A stretch of 64,000 nucleotides of DNA from Novosphingobium profundi (GCF_020524485.1 NZ_JAIVLF010000003.1:682001-746000), one strand, 5' to 3'; counted from the first letter of the stretch, positions 27,045 to 36,993 are shown. Made by a program: numbers and translations. Notes: generated from the sequence alone by a model not told the origin.

Positions 27045-27868
27045 CACAGACCCTGGAAAATCCCCTGGCCGCGCGCGACCATGCCCGCAGCATGGAAGGC
27101 ACCGTGGTGGAAAGCATGCCCGTGCTGCCGCCCGTGGCCGACGATCTTCCCGCCGGCATTTCGCCCAGCGACCTCGTCTGGGAAGAGACCATCGCAGCGG
27201 GCGGCTACGCCACGCGGCGCCTTTCGCGCGGCGCGCGCCTGCGCCTCATCGATCTCAAGGGCGATGCCTGCGCCTCGCTCCTGATCTTCAACGCCGAGAT
27301 GCCCAGCGAACGCCTCAATGTCGCGGACACCGTCAAGGTCCAGTGGAACGCCTATCTGGAGAAGGGCCGCCTGCTCCTCTCCGACATGGGCCGCGTGCTG
27401 ATGAGCCTGGTCGAGGACGAGGCCGAAACGCACGACTGCTTCTGCGGTGTCTCCAACGCCAGGCTGAGTGCGGCCAAGTACGGCAAGGGCCAGGAGCCCG
27501 CCCCCTACTTCTCCAACGGGCGCGACCGCTTCCTGAACGGGGTGGCCAAGCATGGCCTGGGCCCGCGCGACGTGCACCCGTGCGTCAACCTGTTCAAGGG
27601 CGTGCGGGTTGAGGACGACGGGGTCATCACCCCCCTCACCGGCCCCTTCGATGCCGGGCGCAGCGTGATCCTGCGCGCGGAAATGGACGTGATCGTGGTG
27701 ATCGCCAATTGCCCCCACGTGATGGACCCGCGCGAGGAGTGGTCGTGCACCCCCCTTCGCGCGACCGCCTGGCGCGGGCCCATCACGCCCGAGGACGATG
27801 CGGTGCGCAACGCCACGCCCGAAGGCCGCCGCGCCTTCCTCAATGTCGAAGACTACTTCCGTCGCTGA
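27041..27868 (+). CDS. urea-carboxylase-associated protein 1 (DUF1989), probable carboxyguanidine deiminase subunit
   Basis: 275 residues from the ATGA overlap at 27041. It is a DUF1989/UAAP1-type protein. Likely metal or substrate residues are in HDCFCGVSN, HPCVNLFKGV and VIANCPHVMDP. Proteins of this pair, long called urea-carboxylase-associated, have been shown in other bacteria to form carboxyguanidine deiminase (CgdA/CgdB), which converts carboxyguanidine to allophanate and ammonia. It is followed 14 nt later by its partner. Which Cgd letter it is I leave open. Confidence 0.85.
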   Translation: MTQTLENPLAARDHARSMEGTVVESMPVLPPVADDLPAGISPSDLVWEETIAAGGYATRRLSRGARLRLIDLKGDACASLLIFNAEMPSERLNVADTVKVQWNAYLEKGRLLLSDMGRVLMSLVEDEAETHDCFCGVSNARLSAAKYGKGQEPAPYFSNGRDRFLNGVAKHGLGPRDVHPCVNLFKGVRVEDDGVITPLTGPFDAGRSVILRAEMDVIVVIANCPHVMDPREEWSCTPLRATAWRGPITPEDDAVRNATPEGRRAFLNVEDYFRR

Positions 27869-27882
27869 AAGGACCAAGTGCC

Positions 27883-28518
27883 ATGACCGCTGATCCCTAC
27901 CTGGCCGATCTTTCCGGCGCCGTTGTCCACGACGAGACCGTTCCCGCACGCGGCCCCTGGCTGCACCACATCAAGGCGGGCGAAACGCTGCGCATCGTGG
28001 ACGTGGAAGGCAACCAGGCCGTCGACTTCCTGCTCTATTCCGAGGCCGACGATGCCGAGCGCTACAGCGCGCAGGACACCGTTTCGGCGCAGGGCAACCT
28101 GTTCCTGCGCGAAGGCACCGTGCTGCGCTCGAACGAGGGCAATGCGATGATGACCATCGCGGGCACCTCGGTCGCCTACCACGACACCATTGGCGGTGCG
28201 TGCTCATGCGAATCGAACACCCTGCGCTACGGCCACCACACCAAGGCCCAGCACGCCTGCGTCGAGAACTTCCTCAACGCCAACCTCACCGAGGGGCGCA
28301 CCAAGCGCGACATCGTCTCGAACATCAACTTCTTCATGAACGTGCCGGTCGAGGCAGACGGGTCGCTGGGCATCGTCGATGGCATCTCGGCGCCGGGCCT
28401 CACCGTCGATCTCAAGGCCGAGATGGACGTCATCGTCGTCGTCTCGAACTGCCCGCAGATCAACAACCCCTGCAACGGCTTCAACCCGAGCCCTGTCCGG
28501 ATGATCGTGACCGTATGA
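27883..28518 (+). CDS. urea-carboxylase-associated protein 2 (DUF1989), probable carboxyguanidine deiminase subunit
   Basis: 211 residues, DUF1989/UAAP2 type: GNQAVDFLLYSEADDAERYSAQDT, the GGACSCESNTLRYGHH motif, QHACVENFL, and a C-terminal SNCPQINNPCNGFNPSPVRM. It is homologous to the preceding protein, so the two form a heteromer. The stop overlaps the carboxylase start as ATGA. Together with UAAP1 it would hydrolyse carboxyguanidine made by the carboxylase. Confidence 0.87.
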   Translation: MTADPYLADLSGAVVHDETVPARGPWLHHIKAGETLRIVDVEGNQAVDFLLYSEADDAERYSAQDTVSAQGNLFLREGTVLRSNEGNAMMTIAGTSVAYHDTIGGACSCESNTLRYGHHTKAQHACVENFLNANLTEGRTKRDIVSNINFFMNVPVEADGSLGIVDGISAPGLTVDLKAEMDVIVVVSNCPQINNPCNGFNPSPVRMIVTV

Positions 28519-31500
28519 ACTTCGACACCGTCCTGATCGCCAACAGGGGCGCGATCGCAACCCGCATCATCCGTACCCTGCGCCGCATGGGCCTGCGCTC
28601 GGTGGCGGTCTACTCCAAGGCCGACGAGGGCTCGCTCCACGTCTCCGAGGCCGACGTCGCGGTCTGCATCGGCGAGGCCAAGCCCTCCGAGAGCTACCTC
28701 GACATCGCAGCGATCATCGCGGCGGCCAAGGAAACCGGCGCGGGGGCGATCCACCCGGGCTACGGCTTCCTCTCCGAGAACCTCGAATTCGCGCAGGCCT
28801 GCGCCGATGCGGGGATCATCTTCGTGGGCCCCACGCCCGAGAACATCTCGACCTTCGGCCTCAAGCACTCCGCGCGCGCGCTCGCCGCCGCGCACGACGT
28901 GCCCCTAGCGCCCGGCACCGACCTCCTCACCGACGAGGAAGAGGCCGTCGCGGCCGCCGCGAAGATCGGCTACCCGATCATGCTCAAGGCCACCGCGGGC
29001 GGCGGCGGCATCGGCATGCGCGTGTGCGAGAACGAAGGTGACGTGCGCGAGGGCTTCGCCTCGGTCAAGCGCCAGGGCCAGGCGAGCTTTGGCGATGCGG
29101 GCGTGTTCCTTGAAAGCTACATCCGCCGCGCGCGCCACATCGAGGTCCAGCTCTTCGGCGATGGCGAAGGCAAGGTCGTGGCGCTTGGTGAGCGCGACTG
29201 CTCGCTCCAGCGCCGCAACCAGAAGGTGGTCGAGGAAAGCCCCGCCCCTTGTTTGCCTGAGGCCGTACGCGCGGAACTCATCGCCTCGGCCATTCGCCTG
29301 GGCCAGGCCGCGAACTACCGCTCGGCAGGCACCGTGGAATTCCTCTACGATGCCGACAAGGAGCAGTTCTTCTTCCTGGAGATGAACACGCGCCTCCAGG
29401 TCGAGCATGGCGTGACCGAAGAAGTCTTCGGCATCGACCTTGTCGAGTGGATGATCCGCGGCGGCGCGGGCGACTACGCCTTCCTCGATGACGACCACGG
29501 TGCACCCAAGGGCCACGCGGTCCAGTTGCGCATCTACGCCGAGGACCCTTCGCTCGACTACCGCCCGACCACGGGCATTCTCACCAACGTGGAATTCCCG
29601 GACGACATCCGCGTCGAGACCTGGGTTGCGGGCGGCAGCGAGATCACCGCCTGGTACGATCCCATGCTCGCCAAGCTGATCGTTCATGCCCCCACCCGCG
29701 AGGAAGCCGTCGCGGCCGTCCAGAAGGTGGCCGACACGGCGCGCATCGACGGCATCGAGACCAACTTGCGCTGGCTGCGTGATGTGACCCGCTGCACAGA
29801 ATTCACCAGCGGCGCGGTCTCCACCCGCGTCCTCGACACCATCGCCTACCAGCCCACCGGCTTTCGCGTAGTGGCCGGCGGCACGGCAACGACCGTGCAG
29901 GACTGGCCGGGCCGCCAGAAGTACTGGGCGGTCGGCGTGCCCCCTTCAGGCCCGATGGACGACCAGTCGTTCCGCCTCGGCAACCGCCTGCTCGGCAATC
30001 CCGAAGGCACCGAGGGCCTCGAAATCACCGTCACCGGCCCGACGCTCGCCTTCACCGCCCCTGCCCGCATCTGCCTGATGGGCGCGGACTTCGGCGCGCG
30101 GCTCGACGACCAGCCGGTCGCGCGCGGCACCGTGCTCGAGATCGCAGCCGGCCAGACCCTCTCGATGGGCCGGGCGACCGGCGGCGGCATGCGCGGTTAC
30201 ATCCTCTTTGCAGGCGGCCTTGATGTCGCGCCGTATCTGGGCAGCTGCTCGACCTTCGAGCTTGGTCAGTTCGGCGGCCCCGCCGCGCGCCGTCTGCTCG
30301 CGGGCGACACGCTGCACCTGGGCGGCAAGCCCACGGGCGCGGCGCTCCCGACGCCCGAGATCCCCGAGGTTTCGACCGAGTGGACCCTGCGCGTCCTCTA
30401 CGGCCCCCACGGCGCGCCCGATTTCTTCACCGACGATGATATCGGCACGCTCGTCTCGGCGAGCTGGCAGGTCCACTACAACTCCAACCGTACCGGCGTG
30501 CGCCTGGTCGGTCCCAAGCCGCAGTGGGCGCGCACCGATGGCGGCGAGGCGGGCCTGCACCCCTCCAACATCCACGACAACGCCTACGCCATCGGCGCGG
30601 TCGACTTTACCGGTGACATGCCGATCATCCTGGGCCCCGATGGGCCGTCGCTGGGCGGCTTCGTATGCCCCTTCGTGGTAATCGCGGCGGACCTGTGGAA
30701 GGTCGGCCAGCTCACCGCGGGCGACAAGGTGCGCTTCGTGCCGGTGACCATGGATGACGCCGATGCGGCCCACGCCGCGCAGCGCGCCTTCCTGGAAAGC
30801 GGCACGCCCGTACCAGCCACGCCGCAGCGCGATGTTGCCGACCTTGACCCGATCCTAGCCCAACTTCCCGAAGGCCCGGGCCGTCCGCGTACGGTCTACC
30901 GCCAGCAGGGCGACCGCAACATCCTCATTGAGTACGGCGACATCGTCCTCGACGTCGAACTGCGCATTCGCGTCCACGCGCTGATGGCCGAACTGGAGAA
31001 GATGGCCCTGCCCGGCGTGATCGACATCGTGCCCGGCATCCGCTCACTGCAATTCCACTTCGATGGCGAAGTCCTGCGTCAGAAGGACGCGCTCGCTGCC
31101 CTCATCTCCGCTGAGGAGCGCCTGGGCGATCTGGAAGACTTCACCGTCCCCTCACGCGTTGTCCACCTGCCCCTGAGCTGGCGCGATCCGGCCACTCTCG
31201 AGACGATCGAGAAGTACATGTCGATCGTGCGCGACGATGCGCCCTGGTGCCCTGACAACATCGAGTTCATCCGCCGCGTCAACGGGCTTCCCGATGCCGA
31301 TGCGGTCAACAACATCGTGTTCGACGCCAACTACATCGTGCTGGGCCTGGGCGACGTCTATCTCGGTGCGCCGGTGGCGACCCCGATGGACCCGCGCCAC
31401 CGCCTCGTCACCACCAAGTACAACCCGGCCCGCACCTGGACGCCGCCCAACGTCGTGGGCATCGGCGGCGCCTACATGTGCATTTACGGCATGGAAGGTC

Positions 31501-32111
31501 CGGGCGGCTACCAGCTCTTCGGGCGCACCATCCAGGTCTGGAACACCTACCGCCAGACCGACGCCTTCACCGACGGCAAGCCCTGGCTGCTGCGCTTCTT
31601 CGACCAGATCCGCTTCTATCCGGTAAGCCCGGACGAGCTGATGGAATGGCGCCGCGAGTTTCCCAACGGGCGCCGCTCGATCCAGATCGAGGAAAGCGAA
31701 TTCCGCCTGGCCGACTACCGCAAGTTCCTCGCGGACAACGCGGAATCGATCGGGGAATTCCAGGCCACCCGCCAGGCCGCCTTCGACGAGGAACGCGCCG
31801 AATGGCACCGTAACGGCGAATTCGACCGCGTGGCCCAGGCCGAGGACGTCGAAGAGCTTGAACCCGTCGCGGTGGACGTGCCCGAAGGCGCCGACCTCAT
31901 CGAGGCCCCCTACGGCGGCGTCGTTGCCCAGCTTCTCGTCTCGCCCGGCGACATCGTGAAGGCGGGCGACCGCATCGCGGTGGTCGAGGCAATGAAGATG
32001 GAAGCCCCTGTCGAGAGCCCGGGTTCGGGCACGATCTCGGCGATCTACATGGAAGAGGGCAAGTCGCTGCAGCCCGGCTCGCCGATGCTCGCCCTGTCGA
32101 GGACCGCATGA
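28515..32111 (+). CDS. biotin-dependent urea/guanidine carboxylase
   Basis: 1198 residues, the full length for this single-chain enzyme. Residues 1 to about 450 are biotin carboxylase (LIANRGAIATRIIRT, KATAGGGGIGMRV, EMNTRLQVEHGVTE). About 460-1080 is the AHS1/AHS2-type carboxyltransferase (GGEAGLHPSNIHDN, DGPSLGGFVCPF). The C-terminal biotinyl domain carries VEAMKMEAP with biotinyl Lys1161. The fungal urea carboxylase motif GAINFTGD is GAVDFTGD here, so Asp697 replaces Asn; from memory this Asp marks guanidine carboxylases. With the deiminase pair upstream, guanidine is the likelier substrate. ATGA overlaps on both sides. Confidence 0.93.
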   Translation: MNFDTVLIANRGAIATRIIRTLRRMGLRSVAVYSKADEGSLHVSEADVAVCIGEAKPSESYLDIAAIIAAAKETGAGAIHPGYGFLSENLEFAQACADAGIIFVGPTPENISTFGLKHSARALAAAHDVPLAPGTDLLTDEEEAVAAAAKIGYPIMLKATAGGGGIGMRVCENEGDVREGFASVKRQGQASFGDAGVFLESYIRRARHIEVQLFGDGEGKVVALGERDCSLQRRNQKVVEESPAPCLPEAVRAELIASAIRLGQAANYRSAGTVEFLYDADKEQFFFLEMNTRLQVEHGVTEEVFGIDLVEWMIRGGAGDYAFLDDDHGAPKGHAVQLRIYAEDPSLDYRPTTGILTNVEFPDDIRVETWVAGGSEITAWYDPMLAKLIVHAPTREEAVAAVQKVADTARIDGIETNLRWLRDVTRCTEFTSGAVSTRVLDTIAYQPTGFRVVAGGTATTVQDWPGRQKYWAVGVPPSGPMDDQSFRLGNRLLGNPEGTEGLEITVTGPTLAFTAPARICLMGADFGARLDDQPVARGTVLEIAAGQTLSMGRATGGGMRGYILFAGGLDVAPYLGSCSTFELGQFGGPAARRLLAGDTLHLGGKPTGAALPTPEIPEVSTEWTLRVLYGPHGAPDFFTDDDIGTLVSASWQVHYNSNRTGVRLVGPKPQWARTDGGEAGLHPSNIHDNAYAIGAVDFTGDMPIILGPDGPSLGGFVCPFVVIAADLWKVGQLTAGDKVRFVPVTMDDADAAHAAQRAFLESGTPVPATPQRDVADLDPILAQLPEGPGRPRTVYRQQGDRNILIEYGDIVLDVELRIRVHALMAELEKMALPGVIDIVPGIRSLQFHFDGEVLRQKDALAALISAEERLGDLEDFTVPSRVVHLPLSWRDPATLETIEKYMSIVRDDAPWCPDNIEFIRRVNGLPDADAVNNIVFDANYIVLGLGDVYLGAPVATPMDPRHRLVTTKYNPARTWTPPNVVGIGGAYMCIYGMEGPGGYQLFGRTIQVWNTYRQTDAFTDGKPWLLRFFDQIRFYPVSPDELMEWRREFPNGRRSIQIEESEFRLADYRKFLADNAESIGEFQATRQAAFDEERAEWHRNGEFDRVAQAEDVEELEPVAVDVPEGADLIEAPYGGVVAQLLVSPGDIVKAGDRIAVVEAMKMEAPVESPGSGTISAIYMEEGKSLQPGSPMLALSRTA

Positions 32112-33877
32112 TGGACCTGAGCCGCCGCAGCGCTGCGGACATTGCCGCCGGTGTCAACGCCGGAACCCTCACCGCCCTTGCCGTCGCCGAGGAAACCCTC
32201 GCGCGGGCCGAAAGCTACGATGCAATCCAGCCCCAGATCTGGATCAGCCGCGCCGCGCCCGAGGACGTGTTGGCTCAGGCCCGCGCGGTGGACGCGCGCG
32301 TGGCGGCGGGCGAGAGCCTCCCGCTTGCGGGTGTACCCTTCGCGGTAAAGGACAACATCGATGCGGCCGGGCTCCAGACCACCGCCGCCTGCCCCGCCTT
32401 CGCCTACGCGCCGGACGAGGACGCCACCGTGGTCGCGCGGCTGCGCGAGGCAGGCGCCATCCTCATCGGCAAGACCAACCTCGACCAGTTCGCCACGGGC
32501 CTTGTCGGCACGCGCAGCCCCTATGGCATCCCGCGCAACGCCTATAATCAGGCCTACGTCAGCGGCGGGTCGAGCTCGGGCTCGTCGATCGTGGTCGCGG
32601 CGGGCATCGTACCCTTTGCACTGGGCACCGATACGGCGGGGTCGGGCCGCGTTCCCGCCGCCTTCAACCACCTCATCGGTTTCAAGCCCACCAAGGGCCG
32701 CTGGAGCACCAAGGGGCTGGTCCCGGCCTGCCGCACTATCGACTGCATCACCGTCTTCACCGACGACACCGCCGACGCGCGTCTGGTCGATGGCGTGATC
32801 GCGGGCTTCGATGTCGCCGATCCCTACTCCAAGCCGCTGGCCGACGCGCCGCTTGCGCCCAGGGTCATCGGCGTGCCGCGCAAGGATCAGCGCCAGTTCT
32901 TCGGCGACGCTGCAGCCGAATACTTCTACGAGCAGGCGCTCGAGGTGCTGGGCCGCGAGGCCAGGATCGTCGAGATCGACTACGCTCCGCTTCAGGAAGC
33001 CGCCCTGCTCCTTTATGGCGGCCCGTGGGTTGCCGAGCGCACCGCCGCCATCGAAAACCTTCTCACCAGCGATCCCGAGGCCATCGATCCGGTCGTGCGC
33101 GAAGTGGTGGAACCGGGCCTGAAGATCGGCGCGGTCGAGCTCTTCAACGGCATCTACCGCATGGCCGAGCTGAAGCGCCACGCCGACCTTCTGTGGGAGG
33201 AGGTCGACATGCTCGCCTTCCCTACCACCGGCACCACCTACCGCGTGGCCGAGCTGGCAAAAGCGCCCGTCGCGCTCAATTCCAACCTTGGCTACTACAC
33301 CAACTTCGTGAACCTGCTCGACATGGCCGCACTGGCGGTCCCGGCAGGGATCCGCGACAACGGCACCGGCTTTGGCGTGACCCTGATCGGGCCCGCCGAC
33401 ACCGACCGCGCGCTGCTCGACGTGGCCGACAGCTACCTGGCCGCGCGCACATCTTCTCCTTTGCCACCGCTTGATCTTGAGGGACGTATGGAAACCGTGA
33501 AACTGGCCGTTGTCGGCGCCCACCTGAAGGACATGCCGCTCCACTGGCAGCTGACCTCGCGCGATGCCAAATTCATCGGGGCCTTCGACACCGCGCCCAG
33601 CTACCGCCTCTACGCGCTGGCCAACAGCACGCCGCCCAAGCCCGCCCTCGTCTTCGAGGAAGGCGGCACCAGCCTGCCGGTCGAAGTCTACGAGCTGGGT
33701 GCAGCCGAATTCGGCAGCTTCGTCGCCGAAGTGCCCGCGCCGCTTGCCATCGGTACGGTCACGCTGGCCGATGGCTCCAGCGTCAAGGGCTTCGTGTCCG
33801 AGCCGCGCGCGACGATCGGCGCCACCGACATCACTTCGCTTGGAGGTTGGCGCAACTACATCGCCAGCCTCGGCTAA
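32108..33877 (+). CDS. atzF: allophanate hydrolase
   Basis: 589 residues, two domains. The amidase-signature domain (1 to about 455) has Lys81 (FAVKDNID), cis-Ser155 in GGSSSGSS and nucleophile Ser179 in DTAGSGRVPAA. The C-terminal domain (about 465-589: LAVVGAHLKDMPLHWQLTSRDA to GGWRNYIASLG) is the part that decarboxylates the N-carboxycarbamate product. It converts allophanate to two ammonia and two CO2 and ends the guanidine or urea route. The ATG overlaps the carboxylase stop (ATGA). Confidence 0.95.
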   Translation: MMDLSRRSAADIAAGVNAGTLTALAVAEETLARAESYDAIQPQIWISRAAPEDVLAQARAVDARVAAGESLPLAGVPFAVKDNIDAAGLQTTAACPAFAYAPDEDATVVARLREAGAILIGKTNLDQFATGLVGTRSPYGIPRNAYNQAYVSGGSSSGSSIVVAAGIVPFALGTDTAGSGRVPAAFNHLIGFKPTKGRWSTKGLVPACRTIDCITVFTDDTADARLVDGVIAGFDVADPYSKPLADAPLAPRVIGVPRKDQRQFFGDAAAEYFYEQALEVLGREARIVEIDYAPLQEAALLLYGGPWVAERTAAIENLLTSDPEAIDPVVREVVEPGLKIGAVELFNGIYRMAELKRHADLLWEEVDMLAFPTTGTTYRVAELAKAPVALNSNLGYYTNFVNLLDMAALAVPAGIRDNGTGFGVTLIGPADTDRALLDVADSYLAARTSSPLPPLDLEGRMETVKLAVVGAHLKDMPLHWQLTSRDAKFIGAFDTAPSYRLYALANSTPPKPALVFEEGGTSLPVEVYELGAAEFGSFVAEVPAPLAIGTVTLADGSSVKGFVSEPRATIGATDITSLGGWRNYIASLG

Positions 33878-33944
33878 GGCGAGAGCCACGCTTCGGGTCG
33901 CACCAGGCACTCTTGCGCACACTACGTTGAATGGGGGACATCGG

Positions 33945-34874
33945 ATGAACAGGTACACCCGCACATTGGCGGCAGGCGCCGCCGCCGCCACGGCTTTGCT
34001 CGCCAGCCCTGCGCTGGCGCAGGATGAAACCGTCGTCCATGTCCCCGATTTCGCGGACTTCCTGGCCGTCGACGGCGAGAGCGTGTGGGCGACCAACCGC
34101 GGCCGCGTCGAGAAGTGGTCGCGTGAGGGCAAGCAGGCGCAAGTCCCACTTGGCCGCCCGTGTGGCACCATGAGCATCGCGGCCGGTTCGCTGTGGGTAG
34201 CGGACTGCGGCGCGGGCACGATCAACCGCATCGACCTTGCCAGCGGCAAGCTGGTTGCCGCGATCTACACCGGCATCGCCAACCAGGCGGGCGAGTTGAA
34301 CGTCGCCTTCGGCGCAGGCTCGATCTGGGTCGCAAGCAATCCCAACGGGCAGGTCGCGCGCATCGATCCGGCCACCAACGCCGTCATCGCGCAGATCACC
34401 GTCGATCCGGGCACCTGGTATCTGGCCTATGGCTTCGATGCCGTGTGGGCCGTCAGCGCCGAGAAGCAGACCCTCCAGCGCATCGATCCGGCCACCAACG
34501 ACGTGACCGGAAGCACCCCTCTTGGCACCACGCCCGGCTTCCTCGCTGCGGGCGAAGGCGCGGTCTGGGTGCAGGAGCAGGGCGACGGCACACTGGCGCG
34601 CGTTGACCCGGCCAGTGTCGAAGTGACCGGCCGGATCAAGGTCGGCGACAATCTCAAGTGGGGCGACATCGACACCGGCGCAGGCAAGGTCTGGCTGCGC
34701 ACCACCGACGACCAGCGCTTCGTCGTCATCGACGCGGCGACCTCCGAAATCACCGCGCGCATGGGCAAGGCGGCGGGCAGCGGAGCGCTGCGCTACACAC
34801 CCGAGGGCGTATGGACCTCCGCCCACGACGAGCACATCATCACCTGGTGGCCCACCGCCATGCTGCCCGACTGA
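33945..34874 (+). CDS. periplasmic beta-propeller protein (YncE/Vgb-like)
   Basis: 309 residues with a signal peptide (AAATALLASPALAQ). The mature part consists of about seven repeats with the pattern GSIWVASN..GQVARIDPATN, typical of YncE/virginiamycin-B-lyase-like propellers; a 22-nt piece of the repeat is identical at DNA level at 34363 and 34479. It follows allophanate hydrolase by 67 nt on the same strand and precedes a terminator, so it may belong to the guanidine operon. No catalytic residues can be assigned. Confidence 0.82.
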   Translation: MNRYTRTLAAGAAAATALLASPALAQDETVVHVPDFADFLAVDGESVWATNRGRVEKWSREGKQAQVPLGRPCGTMSIAAGSLWVADCGAGTINRIDLASGKLVAAIYTGIANQAGELNVAFGAGSIWVASNPNGQVARIDPATNAVIAQITVDPGTWYLAYGFDAVWAVSAEKQTLQRIDPATNDVTGSTPLGTTPGFLAAGEGAVWVQEQGDGTLARVDPASVEVTGRIKVGDNLKWGDIDTGAGKVWLRTTDDQRFVVIDAATSEITARMGKAAGSGALRYTPEGVWTSAHDEHIITWWPTAMLPD

Positions 34875-35281
34875 CCAGGGAGACGCGCGCCGATGGCCTC
34901 TGGTCCGCGCCGCGACACGATCATACCCAAGCACCAACGGGCTCGCCGCACTCATCCGCGGCGGGCCCGCTTTGCATGGGCCCTGTGCTTTGGCCATGGG
35001 CACAAGCATATTCGGCAAGGAATTCGAACGGATTGTCGCCGTTGTCGCAAGGACAAAGTTCGATTACGGCGCCGTGCACAGGTACGCCCCCCTTTTTCCG
35101 TGCCCTGACGCCACGAAGAGGAAGCCCGGCCCATGTCCGCGCCTGACGCAAGGCAGCGCAGATGGCTTACCTCTCTTCGAAACGTGACATTCCCGTGCCA
35201 AGTTCGCAGTATATGGCGACAGGTCTGATCGTTCCCGTACATTCGGGCATCACCGCATTGTCACCGCAAGAGTACTCGTAG
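34875..35281. other. intergenic region, terminator plus ugd promoter region
   Basis: 407 nt between the beta-propeller gene and ugd. A hairpin terminator lies at 34938-34969. The rest, up to the ugd start, has several weak short frames in both directions that lack ribosome sites, and I see no supported gene. Confidence 0.5.
34938..34969 (+). terminator. terminator of the guanidine locus
   Basis: CGGGCTCGCCGC - 8 nt - GCGGCGGGCCCG, a 12-bp stem with one G-T pair, followed by CTTTGC. It is placed 63 nt after the propeller gene. Confidence 0.65.
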
Positions 35282-36448
35282 ATGAAAATTGCTGTCTTTG
35301 GCCTTGGTTATGTCGGCCTGTCCAATGCCGTCCTGCTCGCGCAGCACAACACGGTCCTGGCCGTCGATATTTCGGCCGAGCGCGTGGCGATGCTCAACGC
35401 ACGCCAGTCTCCGATCGTGGATGCGGAGCTGGAAGAGTTCCTGTCTAACCGCGAGCTTGACCTGCGCGGCACGACCTCGCCTGAGGAGGCGCTGGCCGAT
35501 GCCGACTATGTCATCGTCGCGACGCCGACCAACTACGATGTCGAAACCGACAAGTTCGACACCTCCTCGGTGGAAGCGGTCATAGGGCTGGCAACCAGCC
35601 ACGCGCCTGCGGCCACGATCGTCATCAAGTCCACGGTTCCGGTTGGATATGTACGTGAGGTGCGCCAGCGCATGGACACGCAGCAGGTCATCTTCAGCCC
35701 GGAGTTCCTGCGCGAGGGCCGCGCGCTCTACGACAACCTGAACCCGTCGCGCATCATCGTCGGGGAACGCTCGGAGCGCGCCCGGATCTTTGCCGACCTG
35801 CTGGTGCAAGGCGCCGAGAAGGACGATGTCACGGTCCTGTTCACCGACGCCGACGAGGCCGAAGCGATCAAGCTATTCGCGAACACCTATCTCGCGATGC
35901 GCGTGGCCTTCTTCAACGAGCTCGACAGCTACGCCATTTCCAGGGGCATCAACACCCGCCAGATCATCGACGGGATCGGCCTCGACCCGCGGATCGGCAC
36001 GCACTACAACAACCCGAGCTTCGGCTATGGCGGATACTGCCTCCCCAAGGACACCAAGCAGCTGCTCGCGAACTATTCCGAAGTTCCCCAGAACCTGATC
36101 CGAGCGATCGTCGATGCCAATCGGACCCGCAAGGACTTCCTGGCCGATCAGATCATCGCACGCAGCCCGAAGAAGGTCGGCGTCTACCGGCTCGTGATGA
36201 AGGCGGGTTCAGACAATTTCCGCCAGTCCTCGATCCAGGGGATCATGAAGCGGATCAAGGCCAAGGGTATCGAGGTGGTCATCTACGAACCGGCGATGAG
36301 CGAGGAAACCTTCTTCGGCTCGAAGGTCATGCACGATCTCCACGCGTTCAAGCAGGACTGCGACATCATCCTTGCCAACCGCCAGACCGATGCCATCCGC
36401 GATGTCGCGGACAAGGTCTACACCCGCGACCTGTTCGGCTCCGACTGA
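35282..36448 (+). CDS. ugd: UDP-glucose 6-dehydrogenase
   Basis: 388 residues, the E. coli Ugd length. It oxidises UDP-glucose to UDP-glucuronate for exopolysaccharide or lipid sugars. The NAD fold is FGLGYVGL (6-13), the catalytic Lys is in [14 protein letters not shown] (Lys197), and the catalytic Cys253 lies in [14 protein letters not shown]. Alone between terminator and low-GC zone; no other capsule genes are in the window. A GDP-mannose dehydrogenase is the alternative but would normally be longer. Confidence 0.92.
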   Translation: MKIAVFGLGYVGLSNAVLLAQHNTVLAVDISAERVAMLNARQSPIVDAELEEFLSNRELDLRGTTSPEEALADADYVIVATPTNYDVETDKFDTSSVEAVIGLATSHAPAATIVIKSTVPVGYVREVRQRMDTQQVIFSPEFLREGRALYDNLNPSRIIVGERSERARIFADLLVQGAEKDDVTVLFTDADEAEAIKLFANTYLAMRVAFFNELDSYAISRGINTRQIIDGIGLDPRIGTHYNNPSFGYGGYCLPKDTKQLLANYSEVPQNLIRAIVDANRTRKDFLADQIIARSPKKVGVYRLVMKAGSDNFRQSSIQGIMKRIKAKGIEVVIYEPAMSEETFFGSKVMHDLHAFKQDCDIILANRQTDAIRDVADKVYTRDLFGSD

Positions 36449-36993
36449 CCATACGGGCGCCTGTCTCGTCAACGTCGCTCTGGCGCGAACACGGCCTGAG
36501 CCGTTGGCGAGGTGCAGCATCCTGCAGGAAGAGCACGAACCCGACCGGGGCAAGGCCAAAAGACGCCGTGCTCGCGCGCGAAGCGAGACCTGCTGCCAAA
36601 TCTGGGACTGTGGAAAACCTGATCATCCAGGTTCGTGGCGGAGAGGGTGGGATTTTCAGATTTAGTTACAAAGCTCTGAAATGGCTCACCTTGTTGAGAC
36701 GCCTTAGCCTGCTTCCCACATTTCTTACCTCACGCACCCAGAACGTCTCTTTATTCCGGTGCCTTAGAGACTATGCCGATGGGAGAACGACGTGTCCAGC
36801 CCCGCCTGCAGCAAGTCGCAGAACACCACTTCAGCCGATGGAATATCGGGCTCAGGTCGCGTCGCAGGCGATGCTATCACTGCCCAGCCTTGTTCACCGC
36901 AATAAGAATGCACGTCCCCAATCCAGCGGCTATCTGATGTCGTGGGTGGGCACACGTCAGTCCCCCTTCATCGTCAGCCCGGCCGGGCAGGAG
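36449..36993. other. gene-free lower-GC stretch with tRNA fragment
   Basis: 545 nt after ugd with no convincing coding frame. The GC content falls visibly from about 36600. It contains a 19-nt fragment identical to the 3' end of an alphaproteobacterial tRNA-Ser (36636-36654). Short open frames here lack ribosome sites and family resemblance. Confidence 0.5.
36636..36654 (-). other. tRNA-Ser 3'-end remnant, candidate attachment site
   Basis: TGGCGGAGAGGGTGGGATT read on the minus strand gives AATCCCACCCTCTCCGCCA, the T-arm distal half, acceptor strand and CCA end of a typical alphaproteobacterial tRNA-Ser (recognised from memory). No D-arm or anticodon arm follows, so this is not a tRNA gene. 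Such 18-20 nt 3'-end copies are left by integrases that target tRNA genes. The lower-GC orphan region begins right here. Confidence 0.55.

Noticed and set aside
32045..34249. 734-codon minus-strand open frame opposite allophanate hydrolase
   Set aside because: Spans two real plus-strand genes with overlap-coupled starts; no motif in the minus frame.
36636..36654. A complete tRNA-Ser gene
   Set aside because: Only the 3' end is present; no D-arm or anticodon arm can be folded next to it.
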